DNA of 64,000 nt from Neurospora tetrasperma FGSC 2508 (Eukaryota; Ascomycota; Sordariomycetes; Sordariales; Sordariaceae), in contig NW_009799104.1 of NCBI RefSeq assembly GCF_000213175.1, positions 287,789 through 351,788 of the forward strand. The letters are read 5' to 3'. Position 1 is the stretch's first letter, and each line of letters opens with the position of its first letter. The notes below the pieces were generated by a model. The model had not been told where the DNA came from and did not search any database. It saw only the letters and a program-made list of their open reading frames with translations. Of the stretch, positions 32,834 through 45,623 are shown piece after piece. A program made the translations under genes and the position numbers.

Positions 32834-34526
32834 TCATAGCAACCAAACAGCCAACATATTCAACCCAGCCAACACCGCCGCAGCCGTAACCCCAACATCC
32901 AACCCACTCGCCGCACTATCATCATCATCATTCCCATTTCCATCCCCCGAACCTCCTCCCCCACCAGTCCCCGTCGGCAACCCAATCCCTCCCGTACTAA
33001 CCCTCGTCCCCGCCGGTCCCGGTCCAAAATCCGAGTTCGTTACCGCCGGCCCACTCCCCCCCGCCGTCCTCGTCGGCGCCCTCGTAGCCGTAACATCCAG
33101 TCCCCCACCCCCAGCCGTCTTCGTCGATCCCGCAGAACCATCCTTACACTTGCCCGTGCTAGACAGCACCGCATCCTGCCCACTTCCAATCTCCACGATT
33201 TGCTCTCCGCAATTCGCCGCCTGCGCCAGATGCAAGTTTCGATTATCCTGATCAAACACCACATACGCCGCTCTCAGGAACGAATCCCCAAACACGGGCT
33301 CGTCATCCGTCGGCAGGACCCCCACCACACACACCCCCGTTTGCACTTCCCAGATGAAATCACCATAAGGAACCCGAATCTTTTTAGCTGATGTAGACGA
33401 TCCAAAAATGAAATCAACCGAGCCAGCTTGTTCCGCCACCGCGCAATCAACGATATAAAACCCTGACTCGGTATCATACTGACTGCCAGGGAAACTATCG
33501 CCAATAGCTTGAAAGATCGTTTCCGGCAGCCGAGACAACGTGCCACCTGAGTCCAGAAAAACAGGGACGCCAATCTCTTCGGACTCGACTTCCTCTCCGT
33601 CGGGGTACGTCATGCCTACGCCTGACAAAACGATCCAGTAGCGGTCGACGCCCGAGGGAGTCTGGGAGGGATCGAGCATGGGCAGTTTGGCGAGGCTGCC
33701 GGAGAACTTGCCGAGGTCGACGCCGCCGAAGATGATGGCGCCCGAAGGGTTGTCGATGCTGCGCAGATCGAGCGAAAAGGCGCGCGAGGAGATGATGCCC
33801 TGAGAGGCCATGGAGTCGAGCAGGTAGGGATAGGGAGATTGGCCGTCGGGGGAAACGGAAGGGGAGAGGCCGAGGATCCCAAGGGGGATGTCGATGGATT
33901 CGAAGCCGATACCGAGGATTTGGGATTTGATTTTGGCGGCTGTTGGTGGTTGTTAGCTTACTGGCACTGAAAACAACAACAAAAAAAAAAGGGGGGGGGG
34001 GGGACGAAAGGTACGTACACCCGATAATCACATCATCAGTCACATACTCAATCGTCACATTCCCTTTACCATATTTCAAAATATCCGCTGCCCCTGTATC
34101 CTGAATCGTCTTGCTCTTGGTGTAGTCAAACTGCCGAAAACTGTTGCAGTACTTCTCCTGGCCCGAAGTCTCACATTGCGGGTTCACCCACAGATCCGGC
34201 GACCCCGTGTCCAAGATGAGCGTCACAGTCTGCGGAGGCGTCCCGATGTCAATGTCAATGGTATAAGTCGTGCCTAGGTTCTGGTTCTTCAGCCCTTCGT
34301 CTTCCTGTCTCCGTCGAAGCTTGGGAGGAGCGCCGTGGGCGGCGTGGACGGAGGCGCGGACGAAGCCATTGCCGTTGCTGCTGCGGGATGTGAGTGAAGG
34401 ACTTGAACGGTGTCCTTGGGCGGGTGAGATTGGGAGTTTGATGGGTAGGTTTGGTGATGCCAAGACTCCTGCTGCTGCTGGTGAAAGCAGGGATACATAT
34501 AGGGAGAGGGTGGTGAGAGGTAGCAT
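32834..34526 (-). CDS. GPI-anchored aspartic protease (yapsin/OpsB-like)
   Basis: Pepsin-family protease likely tethered to the plasma membrane or cell wall. Two exons, 34526-34019 and 33939-32834 (79-bp intron), give 537 residues. Residues 1-22 are a signal peptide. The propeptide ends near a Kex2-like basic site, KLRRR (69-73). The mature enzyme has both active-site motifs, DTGSPDLWVNP (D106) and DSGGT (D299), plus YTIDIDIGTPPQ and PVFGDSFLRAAYVVFDQD. From about 437 there is a Gly/Ser/Thr/Pro-rich linker, then NDDDDSAASG and a hydrophobic C-terminus (about 519-537) typical of a GPI signal. The donor that keeps frame is GTACGT; alternative donors nearby break it. The intron holds a C13-T10 tract on the coding strand. 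Confidence 0.94.
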
Positions 34527-37500
34527 GATGATGGAGGTTGAACGGGGTGCTCAACAACGGCCCGAGAGTTGTATGAAACCAGACATAGACGACCAGCATC
34601 AAACTCTCGATGAGACTGAGAGAGAGAGCTGGAACCATGGGATCTTTTATGTGAATGGCTTGTAACCCATCTATCTACCTACCAAAAATGGAACAGAACC
34701 ATCCATCCATCCATGCTACGCTTACGAAGCTATTGGGCTTTGGGCTTCAGCCCCAGCTTCCAGTTTGCAAGCTGTATACCCTTTTCGTACCACCGAGAAT
34801 TTTAGCTAGAGTACATACACTACCAAGCCTAGGCAGGCTGATAGCGTGGGATTGACCTGGCATCTTGTCCAGTCAGACCAGTCCTTGTCTCGGCTCTTGT
34901 CCAGATGAGGGATCCAGGAGGCGATTTTCCAACACTCGATGGCGCATCGTGACACCCAATGAGCTTTGAGAGGTGGTCGACTGGAGGGTGGCTGTGACAG
35001 GGGTATATGGGGGGCATCAACATGCAGACCATGATCAGGGTCGTACTGTAGTGTCAAGTTGTTGATCCATGTTGTAGACGGATGCCCGGCAGACGGCTCA
35101 GCCTCTTTTCAGTTCTTGTCTCTTTGTCTGTTTCTTTTTGTCTTTTAGCTGGTGTTATGTACTGTGCACGCCTGTATCGAGCTATCCTCAGCCCCTGTGG
35201 CTCTGATCCGGGACGGACGCATGTTGTCGGCTTTTTTTTTGGATTGAAGTCGTTATTGGTTCGTTCATTTCAGGTTTGGAGGATGTTCTGTTCCTGTTAA
35301 GCAGAAGGAGGAAAGACAGAGGTGGGTTGGCGAGGGAAGAGTGAGGTGGGATTGACTTTGTTCAGCTGGTGCGACGTCAATAAACGAGCAGGTTGAGATA
35401 TGTGATAAGTGAGGATTGAGGTTCGTTTTTGAAGAGTCTCGAGCCTCGTCTTACTACAGTTTTTTCCTCACGCTGAGTTCCTTCTCTTTACCTACACTCT
35501 GTTCTGTCTCTTCAACCTAGAGTCTTGTCCCAACTCATGTCACAACCCAGCCTTCTTTCCTCCCAACACCCCTTCGCCTCATAGTTCCCGTCCTTAATCC
35601 TGCAGAATTCACGTTTCGTCAACGTCCATTGTAAAAGCCACACTTTTGTTGCTTGGCATTGATCCCCACCCCAGGCAACCTCAACCCCTTCAAGCCCCTC
35701 CATTCATCCAATGTCACCCATTCTCACTCTCTCTCCCCGCACGCTAGAAGGCCGCTAGCGGTTTCTTACATACAGGCGAGTCAAACCTTGTTTCCAGGGC
35801 TTGGTTAGGTTGTTCCATCCTTTCCGCATTTGACTTGAAGATTTTATGTACACCAAAAGTGTCGAGATGACGGTGAACCAACGGTCATATGTGATTCGTG
35901 ATGGGGAATGCTTGTTGAGCTGAGTGAGCGTACCTGTAATGAGATCAGAAAGCCTCAAAAGACAGCGCTGTCAGCATAAACAAAGCCTCAAGTAGCCTCC
36001 ACCAGACCACCACTGCGGGACAGTTAACTGGGCAGTGTCACATCACTCACTGTCGCTGTCATTGTCATCGTCACTGGCACGTTTCCGTTCTTTCCAGGGA
36101 GGCACCTTTCTGCAAACCAGACATCGGACCCTCAACCACGAGCCATCACTATCACTACCTCTATCACCATCATGCCGAACACTTCAACCCAGGCTACCAG
36201 CCTTCCACTTCTCGGTGCCAGCCTCTTCCCGCCGGTACCTGACAATCCGACAGCACACGACATACCAGAAATACACTACACCAGCATAATCATCAAGGCT
36301 GGTCTAGTCTGGTCCATTGCATGTGCTCACCGTCCCCCTCATTTGCCCAAACACACATCGATAACGTGCTGATCGCTGGTGTCACACAACTCAAGTGTCA
36401 CACAAGCCCACCACGAAAGGGAAGCAAGGAAAGCCACGCATCGAAGCGAGCAAAGCCATAAAGTATGTATTGAAGATCTGGTCCACTTTTGGCACGGTAG
36501 GAGGGTAGGTAGGTAGGTAGGTACGGCCTTCCACGCTATGCCTCCCGTCGCTCGGTCTTTCGCTTTGGGATAGCTTTGCGGTGTTGTTCTCATTGGCGGG
36601 TTATTATCACGGTTCATGTTGTCAATTGGCAGACCGCATGGTCGCATGGGCGCATGGTTCATCCAAACTTGAGGTTAGTCGGTCGGGTCAGTGCCGACCA
36701 CCTAGACTAGTGAACTAAGATAGATTTATAACTAAACCCTTATGCCAAATAAAGCACGAGTCACTTGTACACTCTTCCTACTCGACACCTCACGGGTACG
36801 ATACCCAGGGGCAGTTGATACAAAGTACCTCTGTGACTAGCGGATGTAGGTCAAGAAGAGTCAAGACAGATCAATCACAAAATGTGAAGATAAAGAATTC
36901 CGACGGCGAGTTGCCCCTCGAGGGGTCCCAGTTGAGAACTAACCGTACTTATACAAGAAACCTAGATATCGAGAGTATTTCAATAACATTATTCTTTATC
37001 TAGGTGGGTGGGTATCGAGAAAGAGGAGATCTTGCAAACAACGAACCAAGACAACGCAAAAAAAAACAAAGTACCTAAACGGATAAGTAAAATCCAAACA
37101 CAATTACCACAGCATAAATCTTCAACACAGATTAAAAGAAAAAGAACAGAGCAGCTCAAAACAAAATTCCAGTATCTTTTATGGATTCGATTATACCTTG
37201 TTTCGACAAAACATTTGTGACGGCTTTCTCTGATGCCTCATTTCTAAAAACCCCCCAACCAACACCAACCCCACCCTCCCGTTTGCGCCCGTGAACCAAC
37301 TCTTCCCAATGAGCCAACTCCCTTCAACATGGCGCTGATGGATGATGATCATGATGATGATATGTATGACATGGACAAATGTGGAAAGACGATGATGTAT
37401 GCACCCAATGATACCCCTGAGATATCCTCCTAGTCTTCTTCTTGTTGTTGTTGGAGGTCCTCCCTTGTAGTGTAGTTTCGTTATATATGGCCGTGATATC

Positions 37501-37548
37501 CTCCTCCTTCATTTTTCATTCGTCTCTTCTCTACCCCCCCCCATTTAT
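34527..37548. other. Non-coding: protease promoter and kinase 3' flank
   Basis: About 3 kb without a supportable gene. The left end should be the protease promoter; 37200-37548 is probably the 3' untranslated region of the kinase. A GGTA tetranucleotide run lies at 36504-36523. The small frames have no domains. Confidence 0.55.
36504..36523. repeat. (GGTA)5 microsatellite
   Basis: Five perfect GGTA units, the longest of several TAGG/GGTA tracts in the window. Confidence 0.9.
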
Positions 37549-39846
37549 TTAACCAACAACAACCCTAGCCCCTTCCTTACCCAGCACTCCCCTCTCTTTC
37601 GGTTTGGGACTGCTCCCTCTCCCCTTCTTTCCTCTAAACAATCCAAAAATGCCTCCACCTCCACTGTCTTTCCCACCAGCGCCCCCACCGAGTGCAGCCG
37701 CCGCATCCGTCGGCAGTGTGGCATCTTGCCTGGCCAAATCGCTCCAGCTACCCCCGCCATCCAGTGTTACCTGCACACCCCCCGTCGGACTCCCCACCAT
37801 CAACGACGACGATCCGTTGCCCCGCCCCTGACGAACCGGGGTGGTGTATGACTGCGGGTAAGGAGGTAATGGTGGAGGACGGCTAGCCGGGACGCCGCCG
37901 CTGCGGCCTGGGCGGTGCGAACTGGTAGGTCGGGGACCGACGGCGGCCCGTTGCGAGTCGTAGGCGTTGTAGCCATGGGAATGTGAGTGGGCGCTTTGAA
38001 TCGAATTGCTTCGTTCGGGGTTCTTGGGAATCGAGTTGCTTCGTTCGGGGACGTTTCGTTCGGTGTTCTTTGGCATCGAGTTGCTTCTCTCAGGAACGTT
38101 TCGTTCAGAGCTTTTGGGCATCGAGTTGCTTCGCTCGGGTATGTTTGGGTTGTGAGCCACTTGCCCGTTGGGGGCGTTAGAGTGTTGGAAGGAGGAGTGG
38201 CTGCCGTTGGGGTGGTGGGTTTGCACCGCTTGTGAGTGCGAATGCGCGTGCGAGGTCATCTGTGTCGCTTCGTCTGTTGTAAGGGCTTGTGCCGGGCGGG
38301 CGTTTTCGTCTGTCACGGGGGTAGGCTGGCCGTCGGGTGTCTCGGCTTGTCCTTCGGTAATTCTGGGGTTTGTTAGCATGGTGATCGTAGTGCAAAGAAT
38401 GTCGGACATACTTCTTGTAGGCAGCTAATGTGTAATCGAAGGGACTAAAGTCGGTCTCAATCATCCGGTAGAGTTCCTCTTCACGGATCTCCTTCTCTGT
38501 GGCGTCATCCTTTAGCTTCTCGCGCGGCTTCTGCCTTCTTGCACGAGCTTCTAGTGGTGCTTCTTCCAGTAGAAGTTCCTCCAAATCGTATGTGGCATCA
38601 AAGTTTGTCTTCTCTGATGACGGGACGAATACGGGCTCTACTTGCTTCCTCTCTAGGGCGTCAAAGTCGATACCAGAGAAGAACTCGTGGTAAATGAAGC
38701 TCTCCCAGGTGTGACCCAGACGCTTATCGGGGTTGAACTCCAAAGCGTCCTTTATGGCGTACATACAGCTCAACTGGACTGGAGGCTGTGTTACCGGGAA
38801 TCTGGGGTTGGCGGCTTGGATAGTCTGGCTGAGTGACTGTTCGGAGTTGCCCTCGAATGGCCTCTGATGGTAGAGTCGGTCAGCATGGCTTGTCTTGTCA
38901 AGTGAGATGGCGCAGCAAGACAATGTAGTCTGCCATTCCCCGAACTCTGAGGGTACGTACCTTGTTATAGATGCACTCGTAGAACAAAACACCCAACGAC
39001 CACCAATCAGCACGGACATCGTAGCCCTTGCCAGCATAGACTTCTGGGGCAAGGTATGCCAAGGTACCGGACTTGCTCGTTAATGTCCTTCCCGGCACAA
39101 TGTCCGAAGCAACATTCTGAGAGCGTATATTATTAGCGTGGTTACACAAAGATAGGGGCCCAGGGTTTGGAACTCACAAAGTCAGTCAAATGTACATGGC
39201 CATCAGCATCGAGAAGCACGTTGTCGGGCTTGACGTCTCTGTGGATGATGTTTTGCCCGTGGATGTAGCGCAAGGCACAGCCGAGCTCTGCAATCCAAAA
39301 CCTTACCGCCGCTTCGGTAAAGGTCTTTCTCGAGATGTGGAAACGTAAATCACCGCCGCTCATGAGGTCAACAACCAAGTACCTGGTCCACTGTCAGCTG
39401 ATTTTTCCGCCAATGTCGAGCTTGGTGGCAACATACATGTACTCGATATCCTGAAAGCTGTATCGCAAGTTGCAGATAAAGGGGTGGTTGACATGTTCGA
39501 GCATTCGCCGTTCTCGAATGATATTTCTAACACTTTCGGACCGTACAACTAGGGAGGGTCAGCCATTGTGCCGTGGGATACTCGAAAAGTCGTACAAGAC
39601 CTACCTTCATCTTTTCTAATGTATTTTAGGGCGAATGTCAGACCGGTATCTTTTCGCTCGACAATGCGCACCTTGCCAAAGGCACCTCGACCGACTACTC
39701 GCAGGAGACGGAAGTGGTTCAGGTTCACTGCGACATAGGTTCAGTCAGCATTGCAACCTGACATCATCTGGTCATTTCAGCCCAAGGGAGAAAATCGTCT
39801 TACCTTCGCCGTCAAGATCGACGGGCTTTCCCTGGCTGTTTCCCAT
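37549..39846 (-). CDS. YANK/STK32-type serine/threonine kinase
   Basis: AGC-related protein kinase of the YANK (STK32) family. Seven exons give 634 residues: 39846-39804, 39727-39605, 39548-39437, 39382-39178, 39116-38961, 38863-38412 and 38362-37549, with introns of 49-97 bp. The N-terminus MGNSQGK has Gly2 and could be myristoylated. The P-loop is GRGAFGKV (27-34), with ATP lysine K49, HRDVKPDN at 140-147 and APEV in the activation segment. The magnesium motif is DFN (160-162), not DFG, which is characteristic of YANK kinases, as is GGDLRFH. The tail from about 365 is disordered and His/Ser/Pro-rich, with 15-residue repeats at 439-484 and a Gly-rich end. The substrate and pathway are unknown. 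Confidence 0.93.
37999..38139 (-). repeat. 45-bp coding tandem repeat in the kinase tail
   Basis: About three and a half degenerate copies of a 45-bp unit encode [15 protein letters not shown], then [15 protein letters not shown], then a shortened [10 protein letters not shown], then PERSNSI (residues 439-485). Each copy keeps RSNS, a plausible basophilic phosphorylation or 14-3-3-type site. Confidence 0.85.
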
Positions 39847-42800
39847 CCCGCCCTGCCGACAGCTGCTCTAGATGCGATGACAAACGCGGCTGACTAGGTA
39901 CCCTTCTTTTCAAAGTATATAAAAAATCGAACAGGATATTCAGGCGACACAGTCCATGCCGGGGACAGCTGAGAGGGCTGCTGGTAGTTGGAAGTGTTGC
40001 GTGTGCCTGGTGCTGTGCTTGGCTTGGTGGGTCTGTCACAAGTCGCCAAGTGGGAACCCAAGATTAATGATTATTCGGGTTTCAGGTCTTGGCACTAGTC
40101 GAGTCCAGCAGCGCACGAAGTAGTTTTGGAACGGCAGACGGCCCGAGGTTGGACTCTTTATTCTTTCGGGTTCGAAGCGGCGATATTCCGTCTCTTCGTT
40201 CCTGAACACGCAATCTGTGTGTGTGGAGTGTGCTGGCTGAAATCCTCTTTTCTGTTTGTCTACGTCACGCACGGTACGGACTGGCCGCAGCGAATGGCGA
40301 GGTCGGATCGAAAGTTGAGGATGACCGTTGGTCGAGACCACCGCGGTGGACTGGCGGGTACGGTTGTCTATTTGTCTGAGGTGGCGGTTGACTTTGCGCG
40401 CTTCGTGAACACACACGAAATCTGGACCCTGGATCTTGGGGCCTATCGTATGCGACTAACAAATGTTATTTGGTATCGATGGCGGAATGCGGTGAGAAGC
40501 GATTGGCGAGCGAGGATGTGAAACTTGCGAAACTCGATTGAGTGTGGTGGACGGCAGCTGGTGGTGGTGTGGTCGTCGTCGTCGTTGTTGCTGTTGTGGT
40601 CGATTCGACTCGAGTTTCTTGGAGTTTCGTGGACGTGAAAGATGAAAAGGACAGAGCCGGAGAATGGTGAGCACTAGCAGACTACTGAAAGACACGAGCG
40701 AGGACTTTGGAGGAAGCGGGGACAAGCGGAAGAAGCTCCAGGCTCAACCAGCCAGGTCTTGGAACGAGTCTCGGGAAACGGGGGGGTTTAGGCCGGAATG
40801 AAGAGCAGCGATAGTAGTCTATCTTTCGTTTTAGTGGAGGGATGGATCGAGGTCCCCGTCGCTTTTTTAGTGCCGCAATGGGGGAGATCTGAGGTGACCC
40901 CGTTGTCAATTGCGAGGGGGAGAGTGCTGGGTTGGGGTGACGACGGGTCGAAATTATGTTTGCTTTTGGTGTGCTTTGTTCATAGTACTGTACCGACCTA
41001 AGCTGAAGAGACCGACAACGAAGACCGTCGACCACGAAACGGAAGCATGTGGGTTGGACAGCGGCGGCGACAGGATGCAATGCCAATGCGTGTGGATGGC
41101 CCGATGACTGGAGTCCACGCAGTAAGTAGCCGGGGACACCAAGGAAGACTGGACGGACGGGGGCGGCAACGGACGGAAAGAAAAGAGACAATTGACACGA
41201 CAACAACGGAAAGCGGTCCGTGGTGGTGCAGTGGTGGTAGGTAGGTAGTACCTCTAGTGAGTGGTGGTGCCCTGGTCGCATGTCCTTGGGTTGTTGTGCA
41301 GGTGGGTGGTGGGGACCACCTCTAACAGCTAAAATGATCAGTGACCAGTGGTGGCCCGCGCAAAAGGCAGCCTCCGTGGGTACCCTGACATGCGCCAGAT
41401 TAGTGGCCAATGCCCACCACTGTCCAGGGCCATGTTTTACACGCCCCATCCCAGCCAGACGGGCAAACGGTACAGATGGGAGATCCACTCCCGAGATAAA
41501 CACCATTCAGCGCCCGCCAACCATATGAGGGGATGGTCTTTGATATTGTGTGTCTTTGCGAGATTCCGAGGTTCTGAGAAAATGGCGATTGTGATTGGTG
41601 ATAATAGGGTAAACTCCAAAATGCCCCTATTTTGATATGTACCAGGTATCTATGTCTTGTGGTGTTTGAAGAGACTGAAGTTGACATGTCAATCCTCCCC
41701 CTTTTGCCTTTTCTATGACCTCTAGTGTAGAGCCTCGCTGTTGGAGAAAGAGGGGGGGGGGAGAGACAGCGAGAGAGATACAGATCCACCGATTGACTGC
41801 AGGCTTCCATATGATTTTACTGCTCCTTGCTTCTCCCACGCTTTCTTTCTCGTGGTGAATATTTTAGTTGTCCGCTGTCATCTGCAAGTACGTAAAAGAC
41901 AGAAAAAGTGAAATGGAATATTCCGCCAACATTCCAAATTTCCAAGATCTCAATCTGGGGAAACTGAAACTGACACCGACAGTCGCATCGCAAGCAACGC
42001 AACATCATGATCACAAGCTCCTACATTTTAGGCAACCAGCCCCTGCGTCCTGCGTGAAACCATGTCAGGTCCATGGCAGGATGCCAGGCGGGCAGTGTGA
42101 TGAGATGCGGTTGCCCTGCGCAAAATGTGTGACGCCCAGAAAAGTGCCCGCCGACAGAGCGTGGCCATCGCGTGGGAAACTAAAATAAAAAAAATAAAAA
42201 AAGCGCCAGTCTGGGCATTCGCCTCAGGCTGCCTGGGCTGCTGGGCTGGGCTCACCACCACCACCACCACACCCACACCCACCTGGCGTCCTGGGCGAGC
42301 TCCTCGTGGACAGTGGACTGTTTCGAGTTTAGCGGATGGACGAGCGTTACCTGGTAATAATGCCCTGCCAACTCTCTTTTTTATCTAGGCGAGCGCCAAG
42401 CAACCCTCCACTCCCCAATTTCCCTTTCTTTACCTGCAAAACTGAAGCGGAAGCCTCAAAATATCCTCGGTTCCTCACTCGCTCGCTTCCACTATTTATC
42501 CCCGTAGTGTGTACACTAGGAAATCTCCAGTTTAAACGTTAGCCGGACAAGTCCGAAACCGGTCGGTGGTGGTATCGTGCTTTTCCAGGCTAGCTCGGTT
42601 CCGACATGACGGTCCATACATGAAAAGTCGAAGCGCGGTGAGAGTGGCGTCTACCATAACCAACGGAACACGCTGACCACGTCACCGGTAACTCACAGTT
42701 CGTTCGTTTTTTTTTTTGTTGGGGGAACATGTGTTCGGTCGGTTTCCCGTTTTCCTACACTACCTTGTCACGTTTTGTGCGCGTGGTGCCCATGTCTGCC

Positions 42801-43265
42801 GGGAGACAGGATGAAACTTGTCCCCGAGAAGAGGAAACCATCCAGAACAATGCGCATACCAGCAACATCCCCGCATACAAGTTACCGAAATAGACGAAAC
42901 ATTGATTTCGCAGAAATGAGAAGAAAAAAAAGAAAAGAAAAAGAAAATCGACGAGTCATATTTTCGTTAGAGTTCACGACATTATGCGTTTGACGTGTGT
43001 TCAGCAGGACAAAGACACCTTTTTTGGTCATGAATATCACGGAAACCGACATTGATCCTTCCTTCTTGCTTGCTCTGAAACGGACCATGGGATGGGTGGG
43101 TTGTCATCGGCACCAGCAGACGCAGATCAGATTCGATCATCACAGCGTCTCGTCATTTTACTTGCACACACACCATGCTGATACCAAGCCATCGATGCTT
43201 CACCGCAACAAAACCCGAGAGAAGACCGCAAAGTGTACACGTGTAGAGGTGCCCCCCCCCCCCCC

Positions 43266-43950
43266 NNNNNNNNNNNNNNNNNNNNNNNNNNNNNNNNNNN
43301 NNNNNNNNNNNNNNNNNNNNNNNNNNNNNNNNNNNNNNNNNNNNNNNNNNNNNNNNNNNNNNNNNNNNNNNNNNNNNNNNNNNNNNNNNNNNNNNNNNNN
43401 NNNNNNNNNNNNNNNNNNNNNNNNNNNNNNNNNNNNNNNNNNNNNNNNNNNNNNNNNNNNNNNNNNNNNNNNNNNNNNNNNNNNNNNNNNNNNNNNNNNN
43501 NNNNNNNNNNNNNNNNNNNNNNNNNNNNNNNNNNNNNNNNNNNNNNNNNNNNNNNNNNNNNNNNNNNNNNNNNNNNNNNNNNNNNNNNNNNNNNNNNNNN
43601 NNNNNNNNNNNNNNNNNNNNNNNNNNNNNNNNNNNNNNNNNNNNNNNNNNNNNNNNNNNNNNNNNNNNNNNNNNNNNNNNNNNNNNNNNNNNNNNNNNNN
43701 NNNNNNNNNNNNNNNNNNNNNNNNNNNNNNNNNNNNNNNNNNNNNNNNNNNNNNNNNNNNNNNNNNNNNNNNNNNNNNNNNNNNNNNNNNNNNNNNNNNN
43801 NNNNNNNNNNNNNNNNNNNNNNNNNNNNNNNNNNNNNNNNNNNNNNNNNNNNNNNNNNNNNNNNNNNNNNNNNNNNNNNNNNNNNNNNNNNNNNNNNNNN
43901 NNNNNNNNNNNNNNNNNNNNNNNNNNNNNNNNNNNNNNNNNNNNNNNNNN
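43266..43950. other. Assembly gap (685 N)
   Basis: A run of N flanked on the left by about 14 C and on the right by CCC, G10 and about 23 C with one T. The homopolymer flanks look like low-quality read ends, so bases just outside the gap are unreliable. Translated frames crossing it are meaningless. Confidence 0.98.
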
Positions 43951-45581
43951 CCCGGGGGGGGGGCCCCCCCCCCCCCCCCCCCCCTCCCCCTGATATGCGA
44001 AAATCTCGGTTCAACACCAAATACGAAAAGAAGAAAAAAAAAACCAACTGCAAACGAAAGAAAAAAGCTATCTTCGACAAGAAAAAAAGGAAAAAAAAAA
44101 AAAGAAAAAGAAAAAAAAGATTTAGGTTTTCTTCCGCCATTTCCGCACCATGAATCAAAACCTGGCAGCGTTTTCCCTAGCTCTACACTAGTAACCATTG
44201 ACACAAGGCCGAAACGAGGGCGGAATAGGAATATCCTTGCCTTACCACGTGCGAACTACGGCACAAGAAATGCACCTATACACTACACTACATATGCACA
44301 AGTTATCACTGTTTGAAAGGCGGCGGGATGAGATAATCTATTGGATTGGAGCATGGCAAGTGCAGATGTGTGTAACCGTCACAACCACCATTTATTTCAT
44401 TGGGTTGGTGTTACTTACCCACGTTCAGAACCATGATTTCTTGATGGCGGGTTATCTTTAGGGAGTTTGGGCATACTGACTGCGGATTACCATTTTGTTG
44501 GGAACTAAGGAACAAGTGCTTACATGTTGATGATGATGATATTAGGCAAACGACATGAAGAAACCTCCAACGCCAACGGTAACTCAAATCATCCGAAACG
44601 AGTTGCTGATAATAACATTCTCACCACGGCCTGCCCGAATTACTCTCATCTGGTGTAAGTAAACAGATGACAAGAATATAGTGCTACGCGTCCACAGTCT
44701 TCCTTCAACGGCAGGGGCCCGTTCGACTTCTCGTGCTTCGTGCTTTCCTTGTGCTTTGTGCCTGGTTTAACCAGCGTTCGGGTAGCTGCAACGTTGAAGG
44801 ATTGCTCGCAACTACCTGATTTCCAAGCAATTGGCGTAACCAAGATTACCTATGAAACACATCGATTGAGTAATTGATTGCTCACATTTTCTCTTTTTCT
44901 CATTACCGTGTTCGACTGACGACCAGGCAAATCATCAAACTTATCAATACACCCAAGGGTAGGTGACATCTTGTCGTAATGTTTGTACGCGTCTCACCGT
45001 CTCACCCTCTCACCGTTACAAACCGTAGGTAGCACTCATCCGCAACCACAACCCGCGAGTCCCTATTATTATCAGTTATCACCGCCCAGGTATGTAGAGT
45101 ACTACACATATAGGTATGTATGTCCATGTCGTTCAACCCACCCGGTTCGTACCTACCTCTACCCAAGTATTTCTTGCGCGATAGCAGCGCATCGTATATA
45201 GCGGGAGGTATCTCTGCGCTCCAGTCCTGGTGAGAGTAGGTTGTCTGATGGTGCTGACTGATATCGATGTTGTTTCAATCCCAACTTCAAGTTGTGTTCA
45301 CTCTGAAACAAATGAGGGGTTACATCGCAGCTGCCGTGTATGTACCTATCATCAATTCATCATGTTATGGTAGCAAGAAACGGATAAGATGGTCCAGTTT
45401 TGTCAAGTGGCATACGACCAAATCCCACTCCTGTCCCATCTCTACCATCCCACCATTGCCATCCTTCCGTTCCGCTCATTGTCCGTTCAAGGCCGCCTCT
45501 CCGTCTCTCCCACACGACACGCACACGACACGCACACGCACACGAGCGCCCCCCTTGGCTTGACTAGACCTGGTCTGGCCT

Positions 45582-45623
45582 CCCGCCACGCCCGCCACGC
45601 CCGCCACGCCCGCCACGCCCGCC
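45582..45623. repeat. 9-bp tandem repeat, unit CCCGCCACG
   Basis: Four perfect copies plus a partial unit. It follows directly on a CA/CG-rich simple run at 45513-45547. No gene overlaps it. Confidence 0.9.

Noticed and set aside
40682-41506. Minus-strand frame of 274 codons
   Set aside because: There is no domain and no splice context, and several overlapping frames of similar quality lie on both strands; read as chance in promoter-like DNA.
43127-44316. Long frames (306-439 codons) on both strands across the N gap
   Set aside because: They consist mainly of unknown residues and homopolymer Pro/Gly/Arg at the gap edges; none has a domain.
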